A stretch of 64,000 nucleotides of DNA, taken from contig NC_084794.1 of NCBI RefSeq assembly GCF_963169125.1, positions 111,018,358 through 111,082,357 of the forward strand, written 5' to 3'. Below, piece by piece: positions 56,286 to 64,000 of the stretch. Source of the DNA: Humulus lupulus (taxonomy: Eukaryota > Streptophyta > Magnoliopsida > Rosales > Cannabaceae). A program made the position numbers and the translations under genes. Position 1 is the first letter of the stretch. Each line of letters starts with the position of its first letter. The notes below the pieces were generated by a model. The model made no database searches. It was not told the DNA's origin and worked only from the letters and a program-made list of their open reading frames with translations.

Positions 56286-58807
56286 AAAGCACCTTGGTCG
56301 GCATAGGCCGCTATGTATTTAATCTGCTATATGTTTAAGTTGTGTATTACTGGATTGATTTGTCATATGCTATGTGTTGAGTTTTCTTGCTGGGCTTTGG
56401 CTCACAGGTGCTCTATGGTGCAGCTAAGGGCAAAAGAAAGGCTGGCCAAGCATGAGTTGTGTAGTGTCTCAGAATTTTACTTAGTTACTACTACTACTGC
56501 TACTGCTATAGTAGCAGCAGTAGTAGCAGTAGCAGTAGTAGCAATAGTAGCAGTAGTAGTAGTAGTAGTAGCTTGTAGTATTTTAGTTTTAGTGGATATT
56601 GGTTCAAGCCGAGATTTAGTTGGAAACTCATAGAAATAGTTATGGATTTTATAAATCTAACCTATAGTTTAGAAATATTAATTATAACATAAGGTTTGAT
56701 TAATATAGATGGCCCTAGAAATATTATTTATTATAACCTAAAGGTTTAGATAGAATTAATAAGAACGTGACACTTTTCACAAGCATGTTTATTAAGGATT
56801 TAAGCATTTTGGATGAATAATTTAATAAAGGATAAATCTAGAAGATCTAGAACCTTCTAGCAGCTGTTAGGATCATGTTTTACTAATTCAAAGCTATTTA
56901 AACAAATTCAAAATGTGTTTGATATATCAACGTATGTCAATATATCGTAGCTATAGGGGCCAATATATTGCCTACGGGAGATACAGAAAACACGTCGACT
57001 TCGCACGAACGAAAGCACGAGACATAGGTAGGGGCAATATATCGCCTAGGGTAGGCGATATATCGGCTCCTGGAGCCATTTTTGAATCTTTGTGGATTTA
57101 AAATAGAAACAGCCCCCAACCACTTGGACTTGCTCTTGAACGTTTTTGACCGAGTTCTGGGCATCTGTTGAATCAAAAATTCAAATCTTTTCAATTTATA
57201 TTCATTTTAAAAGGGGTTAGTTTCACTCCTTGAACTTTATAAATAAGACCTAGTACTCAGCCATTTCACTCATCATTCATGCATTCTTCAGTGCCTCCAA
57301 GCTGCTAAGATTACTCTAGAGAGAAAACACTTGGGTTTTGGGTTAAAAGCATTTCCAATCTAAGTTTTTCTAAACACTTGGGAAGTAAGATAGAGTGAAT
57401 TTTCGTTATTGAGGTGTAGATCAGAGTTCTAGATCATCTAAGGTATTCTTATCATCAGGTTTAATCCATCATAGTTCTTTTGTTTTCTTCCATTTTTTTC
57501 TTTCAGATCCTAACTCATTATTATGGCTTTTGATTAGGTGTTTAAGTTCCTTGAAACTTAAGGTTTTCAGTAAGTTTCTATCTTAATGGTTTAGATCTCT
57601 TTTTCATCTCCATCTCTTTAGAAACTCATGGTTTTATTGTTGGTTTTAGGAGTGTTCCAATCCCATTCTTGCCTCCAATATCCCGGTTTTTCGTAAGGAA
57701 AATAGGTTAGATTATATGTGTTTATATGATGTGTTATGATATATTTATATGTTATGATATGTGTTATGTATATATGCATAAATATGTTTTGTAGTCACTT
57801 GGGGCTTATAGTTGCTTAGATAGCAAACCCCAAGATTTTTATCATTATCGTGGATTAGAGTTATGATTTACCCTACCTCAATTAGTAGACAGAGGACCTA
57901 GATGGGTTATCATATACTACCTTATGATCTAACCTACCTCGATTAGTAGATTGAGGACGTAGATGGGTTTATCACATGCTACGGTAATGAGTTAATGGTC
58001 ATTAATATTGTAGTCCTATATGATATACGTTTTTACGTCATATATTTTATTGTACATGTTTTATGATATATGTTTTTAGTAGATTTTCCTTGCTGGGCAT
58101 TAGGCTCATTCCTTTTATTTTAGATGGTGCAGGAAAATGAACTTAGAAGGCAGGGCGGATTCATGGAAGCTTAGCATGTGTATTGGGGATTGATGGATTA
58201 AATGGACTGTGAGAAGATCGAGGATAACGTTGTTTAAAGTTTTTAATTTATGTTTTATGTATTTCTGCACTTAGTAATTAAACAATTGTTTAAAGTTTAT
58301 GTTTTAAGGTTTTATGTACTAAATAATGGGTACCCATACCTTATTTGTATTTCGTACCGTATTTTGGATTTTTAATAAAGTTCTAATGTTTTATGTATGT
58401 ATGTATTCGAAAATAGTAGTTATGTTTAGTAGTTTTTAATGGCCCGAGGTCTAGAATTAGTCGAGGCATTACAAGTTGGAGAGCATAGAGCGGAGTGTAC
58501 ATGTTTGGCCTACCTGGCTGCCACAGTCAGGGTTGTTTTGGGGGACGTTTTATAAGCGCTTAACTTTGTCATTTAGGATGACTATAAAGTAACTTTTGAA
58601 TTGTAGATATATTTTGAAAAGTGTTATGAGATTCTAGTGTATCACTTTTACAACTTTAATGGACATCAAACCCTTATATACTTAATTTTCACTAAAGGAG
58701 TCTTTAATCCGATATAGTCACACTTTTTGTTTTAAAACCTCAATTAGCAAGTTAATTGCACATTTTAAAATCACATGGTAACAGATCTAAGGTAGTAGGG
58801 CATTACA
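56286..58807 (+). repeat. 5' LTR of element C (left end lost, interrupted)
   Basis: TTTTCTTGCTGGGCTTTGGC and GGTGCAGCTAAGGGCAAAAG match the solo LTR at 13024-15542 around 15130-15210. The segment after the nested LTR ends GGGCATTACA at 58807. The left boundary is not sharp. Confidence 0.6.
56460..58473 (+). mobile_element. Solo LTR, element-B family, with short trinucleotide hairpin
   Basis: 2014 bp from TGTAGTGTCTC to GAGGCATTACA, flanked by AGTTG (56455-56459 and 58474-58478). Near its start an ACT/GCT run is followed by AGC/AGT units (56487-56572), a short form of the giant repeat at 9071. Palindrome array 56920-57065, TATAAATA at 57238-57245, doubled block at 57872-57972. Confidence 0.92.
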
Positions 58808-58810
58808 ACT

Positions 58811-58822
58811 TGGTATCAGAGC
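58811..58822 (+). other. Primer binding site of element C
   Basis: TGGTATCAGAGC, the intact initiator-Met tRNA type, three bases after the LTR end. Confidence 0.85.
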
Positions 58823-59153
58823 CTACCAAGGTTTATGGTTCCTGGAGATCGATCGAACATGTACTCTCGCTGCAAGAGATAAGCTCGACTCAGGGTTGGT
58901 CGGTATTAAGTGAATTATGTGTTTAATTGCTTGTCTAAGTTGCCTTATTTGTATGATTAGTATAGATATAACATCATGTATATATATAAATATGCATATA
59001 TGATGTCAGGGCCCTTTGATTGCTATGTGATTTTTTATGCATATATTGTGTTGATCTGTTGTTTGTGGTTGATTGATTGGACTGGGAGGAGGTTTTTGGA
59101 TGTTCTTATTGTGCCTGATGTGTGGCATCATTTATTGCAGGTATATTGAAGCT
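58823..59153 (+). other. Leader of element C
   Basis: Non-coding. TTTATTGCAG at 59131-59140 looks like a splice acceptor before the gag ATG, but I could not pair it with a convincing donor. No extra ORF. Confidence 0.4.
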
Positions 59154-60164
59154 ATGCCTAGGTGATCGATTAGACTTCGCGAAAATATGGCTGAAGATGA
59201 CAACCAGGATTAGGACCCCCCACCTGCCCCACAAAACTAGCAACAAATGTTTGCCAAAATGCAAGCGAGACTTCAGTGAACGGAAGATGAGCTCCAATAA
59301 TTGTGGCAGCAGGCCCCTCTTCGGGGTGTCGAGTTACAGATTCCACCAACTGTGGCACCAGTACTAGCCCAGCTATGATGGAGAATAGGTGGAAGCCTTT
59401 GTATGAAAGGTTCAGAAAATAGCACTCTCCCACCTTTGAGGGCGGTCCAGACCCACTTCGAGCAGAGCAGTGGATGAATATGACTTCTTCCATCCTGGAT
59501 TTTATGAGGGTGGAGGGGAACGAGAGGGTGGCCTATGCCAACTATATGTTGAGAGAAGACACGCGCATCTGGTGGGAAATTGTGACCCAGAGGAAGGATG
59601 TGACTGTTATGACCTAGGATGAATTCAGAGATGTTTTCAACGAGATATACTACAGTGTTTTAGTCCGAGCTGTAAAGGTGGATGAGTTTATTAAACTGAC
59701 TTAGAACAGAATGACTGTTACAAAATATGTGCTGAAGTTTGACCAGTTGGCGAAGTTCGTGCTGGACTTGGAGCCTATTGATATGGCACGAAGGGATCGA
59801 TTTGTACAGGGATTGAACGTCATGATAGCCCATGGTGTTAAGATAACATTAGACCTAAGGACTACCACTTATGCCCAGGTAGTGGAGAAAGCCCTTACAG
59901 CTGAGGGGGCGAAAGATCAAATATGGAGAGAGGGCGCCGCAACACGCGATGCTCGGAGGATGATGCCTCATTTCACTGGTTCTAGTCGGGGTAGTGGCCC
60001 CAGTGAGCAGAAGAGAAAGGCCCCAGATTCTTTTGTTCCTCCTGGTTCGGATAGGAGGGTAGGGGTGCTTTTAGTGGCCGTTAGGGCAGGGGAGAGAACT
60101 GGAGAAGCTTCCTAGAGTGTTCATGGTGCAGGCAACGAAATCTAGGGGAGTTCAGAGTCAGAGT
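59154..60164 (+). pseudogene. gag: Gag of element C
   Basis: The ATG at 59154 (MPR-stop-SIRLREN) corresponds to the gag start of chromovirus A. Many early stops. The capsid part reads SPTFEGGPDPLRAEQWM, then NYMLREDTRIWWEIVTQRKD, a TAG where Trp is expected (near 59617), NEIYYSVLVRAVKVDEFI, RMTVTKYVLKFDQLAKFVLD and DRFVQGLNVMIAHGV. The longest open run is 59711-60115. At least two frameshifts. Confidence 0.8.
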
Positions 60165-61520
60165 ATGCTTCATTTGTGGGAGTATCAGTCATTTAAGGAA
60201 GGACTGCGCACAAGCCAGAAAGGAAGAACCGAAGAAGAATGATATCCTCACTCCAGCCAGAGTGTTTACCTTGACCCAGACCGAGGCTAAGTCTAGTCCC
60301 TCGGTCGTGATAGGTTATATTTCTAGTGTCGGTTCTTCATTTACTCCATTGATTGATTCAGGAGCTACTCATTCCTTTGTATCTACTAGAGTGATAGATC
60401 ATTTGTGTAGACCTAGTGACATGTATGCTAGGGGATTCAGGACTTTTTTGCCAACTAGGGAACTTGTAGTCTCTAGGAGGTGGGTTAGAGCATTACCAGT
60501 AGAGATAGACAGTAGGGAGTTATCGGTGGATCTGATTGAATTGGTGATGGATGACTTTGATATGATTCTAGGGATGGACTGGTTATCAAAGTACATGACG
60601 ACAATAGACTGCAAGCGAAGAATGGTGACTTTTGAATCGGAAGGGGAGGAACCCTTTGTGTTTGTGGGGACAGTGAGTGGGCCACGAGTACCTATGATCT
60701 CTACACTGAAGGCTAGGGACCTAATGCAATAAGGTTGCATAGGATTCCTAACAAATATAGTGGATACCTCTAGGGTTGTTTTAGTTGGACCGGATGAGAC
60801 TAGACTAGTGTGTGAGTTTCTTGATGTATTCGTAGTAGACTTGCTAGGGTTTCCACCACACCGAGAGATCGAGTTCGTTATAGAGTTGGTGCCAGGGGTG
60901 GAGCCAGTATCTAGGACGTCTTATAGAATGTCTCCAGCAGAGTTGAAGGAACTAGAGATTCAGTTGCAGGAGTTATTGGATCGAGGATTCATCAGACCCA
61001 GTTTTTCACCATGGGGAGCTCCATTGTTGTCCGTTAAGAAGAAGGATGAGACCTTAAGGATGTGCATCGACTACATAGAGCTAAATAAATTAACCATTAA
61101 GAATAAGTATCCACTGCCTAGGATTTACAAATTGTTTGATTAGCTACAGGGGAAGACGATGTTCTCTAAGATCGACCTTCGGTCTAGCTACCATCAGTTG
61201 AGGATTAAGGACGGGGACATACCTAAGACCGTGTTTTGTACGAGGTATGGATATTATGAATTCTTGGTCATGTCCTTTGGATTAACCAATGCCCCAGCAA
61301 CCTTTATGGACTTGATGAATAGGGTCTTCAGGGATTATTTGGAAAAGTATGTGATCATATTCATCGATGATATACTGGTTATTCCCAGTCAGAGACAGAG
61401 CACAAGCACCATCTTCTTTTGGTAATACAGCGGTTGAGGGAGCATAGGCTATATGCTAAGTTCAATAAATGTGAGTTTTGGTTGCCCCAAGTAACAATTA
61501 TGGGCCACATGGTGAGTAAG
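60165..61520 (+). pseudogene. pol: Zinc knuckle, protease and RT of element C, cut by element D
   Basis: One frame from about 60165 to 61425 with only two stops (TAA 60730, TAG 61141). The knuckle CFICGSISHLRKDC is intact. Protease [12 protein letters not shown] is intact. RT has APYR-type wording as [74 protein letters not shown] and the catalytic FIDDILV with both aspartates. One extra base near 61376 shifts the frame, which goes on as [20 protein letters not shown] and stops at element D (left flank GTAAG, 61516-61520). Confidence 0.87.
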
Positions 61521-63438
61521 TGTAGAGTCCAAGAACTTTACTTAGCTAATTGTTTAGTAGTATTATAGTATGTTTAGTGTTATCATTGTTACTTTGGATT
61601 TTTGGTTCAGACCGGGAGTTATTTGGACACTCATAGTAGTACTTATAGATTTTCTAAGTTTAACCTATAGTTTAAGAATATTAAGTATAACCTAAGGTTT
61701 GATTAATGGGTCTGATATTAAGGAATATATTATTATATTATAAGGTTTAGACATCAACCAATAGGATTTTAAGCACATGTTTTGAATGGTAATTAAGGAT
61801 TTAGTATTTTTGAGGATTAAATTAAATAAGGGTAAAAGTTTGAATGTATAGGGTCAGTCAGCAGCTTTGAGCACGTTGAGGGCTTAGTCAAGGCTGTTTA
61901 CTCCATTCAAACTCAGCTAAAAATGTGTAAATTCGTGTTTAAATATTCAGCGTATGCCGATATATCGCAGCTATAGGGGGCGATATGTCGCAGCACGTAG
62001 ATACGGAAAACACGAATCGATGCACGGTCGCCTCGGGAACAAAGGTCCAGGCGATATATCACCTATAGGGGGCGATATATCGCCTCCACCAGCATGAATT
62101 CAAATACATTTGAATTCTTTTCCCTTCAGCCATTCAAACTCCTTCAACAGTCCAGCATCTTCTGAACGAGTCTTCAGCCTCTGCTGAACGATTATTCAAA
62201 TGATTTTCACCTAAAAAGCCATTATTTTTATTCAAGTAAAATCAAGATATTTTCATTCCCAAACTCTATAAATAGGACCTAGTACCCAGCCATTATTCAC
62301 CATTTGCTCTAAGTTCAGAGGCTGCTAGTGTTAAGTGAGTGAGAGAGTGTAAACACTTGGTTTGGGGAAAAACTATAAGCTTAAACATCATAAGCTTATC
62401 AAACACTTGGGAAGTAAGTGAGTGCTATAGTATTTCGGTAGATGTTAGATTGATCTTGCAATCTTTGAGGTAAACCCAAAACTCTAGTCCTTTCTGTATT
62501 CTATGTTATTTCTTTTCTCAAAACCTTCTACTCAGTCCCCTAACCTTATTCTTATTTTTGGTTAGGGAATCCAAGTTCTTAAGCACTTAAGTGGTGGTAA
62601 GCATATTTTCGTTTAATGGTTTAGTCTTCCTATTCTCTTTCATTTCATCTCCTTTCTTTAGACTCACCCTTGTTCATTGTGGTTTTAGGAGTGTTCCAAA
62701 AGTCCTAACTCAGTCCATTTTATCCCGGTAACTTTGGTAAGGAAAATAGGCTAGAATTAATATGTTATGTGCTTATGTTATCTATATGTTTATGTTATTA
62801 AAAGTGTTATGATATGTATATGTGTATGTAGGCTTGGGCATATGACCCATATGACTAACAAGACCCCAAATGGGTTATGGGCATATGACCTACTTAGCTA
62901 GTAGGACCCCATTAACCCCATGGGCATATGCTTGTTTAGTCTATGGGACCCCAAGTAATAATGGCCATTATAATAAGTGTATGTTATATGTATTATGTTA
63001 AGTCTTTATGTTTTCTTATGAAATTGTGTATATGACTATGTGTTAGGTTTTTCCTTGCTGGGCATTAGGCTCACTCCTTTCTGTTTATGTGCAGGAAAAT
63101 AAGCTTAGAGGCGGTAAGATTCGTGATGCTTGGGAGGATGTGTATCGATGATGAATGGAGTCAAGGGGCCGAGCGTTATCGATTCGAGGATGTAGTCTCC
63201 TTTTATGTTTTTTATGGTTTTACATGTATTTTCCGCATTATTATGTAATGTCTTTTATTTTAAATCTTATTTTGTTTTAAAGACAATGGGATCCCAAAAT
63301 CCTTCTTAGTATTCTGTTTCTTTGTAAATAACTCTTATTTTCAAGTTACTCAATAAATTATGGTATTTTCGTAAAATGTAAGTTTTTATGTATAGTTTCG
63401 ATAATGGTCCAATTAGTCTAGATTAGTGGGTCATTACA
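61521..63438 (+). repeat. 5' LTR of element D
   Basis: 1918 bp from TGTAGAGTCC to GGGTCATTACA. Palindrome array 61958-62082, TATAAATA at 62267-62274. Instead of the GACCTAGATGG pair it has a three-fold GGGCATATG-based repeat at about 62836-62955 (GGGCATATGACCYA and GGACCCCA words). Confidence 0.88.
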
Positions 63439-63440
63439 GT

Positions 63441-63452
63441 TGGTATCAGAGC
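63441..63452 (+). other. Primer binding site of element D
   Basis: TGGTATCAGAGC, two bases after the LTR. Confidence 0.85.
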
Positions 63453-63517
63453 AAACGGTTCCTTTGCATGAAGTTCTCCTCGATACACATGCTCAAAGCT
63501 CCGAATCGGACCGCCAA

Positions 63518-63592
63518 GTAAGTGTTTAAGTTACAAGTTACAAGTTACTTTGTCTATGTGTATAGCTAACAACTTTAGTGTTTATGTTTCAG
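63518..63592 (+). other. Intron-like segment before the extra ORF (75 nt)
   Basis: CCGCCAA|GTAAGTGTTTAAG at the 5' side and TTTATGTTTCAG|TTAAAA at the 3' side, same position as 29841-29907 in element B. Confidence 0.5.
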
Positions 63593-63598
63593 TTAAAA

Positions 63599-64000
63599 AT
63601 GAATGGAGCTTTAACCTACCAAGATATCCGAGCCATTAAGGCCTTAAAAAGAATAAGGGAGCCAAGAAACACCGTAGGAGCCTTAGAAAGGATTACACGA
63701 AGGTTGCTTTTGTTTCACCAAGCAATAGGTGGCCTTCAAGAGGCTAAACAAATAATGCTAAGATCAACAGAACAATATGTATTAGTGATTAGGTTGTTTA
63801 AAGATTTCCATCCTGTAATAGCAGCCTTAGAAGAAATATGGGAAGACATGAATGATGAGGATGAATCACCATTAGCAATGAGATACTATTTCCTCTTAGT
63901 TAGGTTCACCGCAAAATTTGAATTTCAATTCACCAAGGAGCAAAAGAATAGGATTCTCACAAACCTTCCTAGAGGGCATTTTGATGCTCATGATAATGAT
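63599..64000 (+). CDS. Extra ORF between 5' LTR and gag (unknown family), open to the edge
   Basis: 134 codons with no stop, from the ATG at 63599 (MNGALTYQDIRAIKALKRIR) to the window end. Helical basic parts (LERITRRLLLFHQ; STEQYVLVIRLFKDF), a Glu/Asp-rich turn (EEIWEDMNDEDESPLAMRYY) and a second basic-aromatic part (FEFQFTKEQKNRILTNLPRG). The copy in element B suggests about 20 more codons with an acidic tail. No known domain recognised. Its place is between the primer binding site and gag, and changes between the two copies are mostly conservative, so it looks like a protein that was under selection. Confidence 0.65.
   Translation, partial: MNGALTYQDIRAIKALKRIREPRNTVGALERITRRLLLFHQAIGGLQEAKQIMLRSTEQYVLVIRLFKDFHPVIAALEEIWEDMNDEDESPLAMRYYFLLVRFTAKFEFQFTKEQKNRILTNLPRGHFDAHDND

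Larger units (their letters stand above)
56286..61520 (+). mobile_element. Tekay-like element C, truncated at both ends
   Basis: 5' LTR pieces (about 56286-56459 and 58474-58807), PBS at 58811, gag from 59154, protease and RT to 61520, where element D begins. The LTR start and everything after RT are missing from the window; the rest may lie beyond element D. Pol wording is closest to chromovirus A. Confidence 0.75.
61521..64000 (+). mobile_element. Tekay-like element D, 5' part, runs off the window
   Basis: 5' LTR 61521-63438, intact PBS at 63441, intron-like segment and extra ORF to the window edge. The LTR is related to those of element B, and so is the extra ORF. Its target duplication partner (GTAAG) would lie beyond 64000. 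Confidence 0.85.

Overview
This is intergenic DNA from a flowering plant, most likely a dicot; the species cannot be told from the window. I see no host gene, tRNA, rRNA or CRISPR. Almost everything is transposable-element DNA: Ty3/gypsy elements (Athila-like, Tat-like and several Tekay/Del-like chromoviruses), a Ty1/copia element, solo LTRs, a small CACTA transposon and a Mutator-like MITE. Most element ORFs are broken by stops and frameshifts. The organism call rests on plant-specific element types, plant-type PBS sequences (TGGTATCAGAGC) and an AT-rich background. LAYOUT. A decayed Athila-like element enters from the left edge (gag and protease remnants at 1-1236, 3' LTR from 2725). A copia element on the minus strand (3608-52939, TSD CTACT) split that LTR; the LTR resumes at 52945-53564. 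Inside the copia element are a Tat-like gypsy element (7447-21161, TSD TCAAG) that itself holds two solo LTRs; a solo LTR (21505-23905, TSD AATAA); a CACTA element (24605-26572, TSD GAT) that holds a MITE; a plus-strand Tekay-like element (27831-46317, TSD CATTA) that holds a minus-strand Tekay chromovirus (34652-44322); a further solo LTR (46973-48828); and, within the right copia LTR, another solo LTR (51150-51935). Right of 53565 lie LTR relics, an Athila-like solo LTR (54773-56249), a truncated Tekay element (about 56286-61520) whose LTR is interrupted by a solo LTR (TSD AGTTG), and a last Tekay-like element starting at 61521 and leaving the window. The copia coding frame (gag, part of RT) can be followed only by removing the insertions. 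HOW THE PARTS WORK. Each autonomous family carries the usual LTR promoter, PBS, gag, protease, RT, RNase H, integrase and PPT set, now mostly pseudogenised. Three things go beyond that set. First, the Tekay-like family at 27831 and 61521 has an extra ORF of about 155 codons between the 5' LTR and gag, preceded by a short intron-like segment; it is conserved in two separate copies. Second, the Tat element carries on its minus strand what looks like a whole spliced gene (TATA box, leader exon, four GT-AG introns, a gypsy-type-transposon-like domain and a coiled coil) between pol and its 3' LTR. Third, LTRs of the first family carry arrays of the palindrome CGATATATCG upstream of the TATA box and a trinucleotide repeat that has expanded to about 560 bp in one copy.
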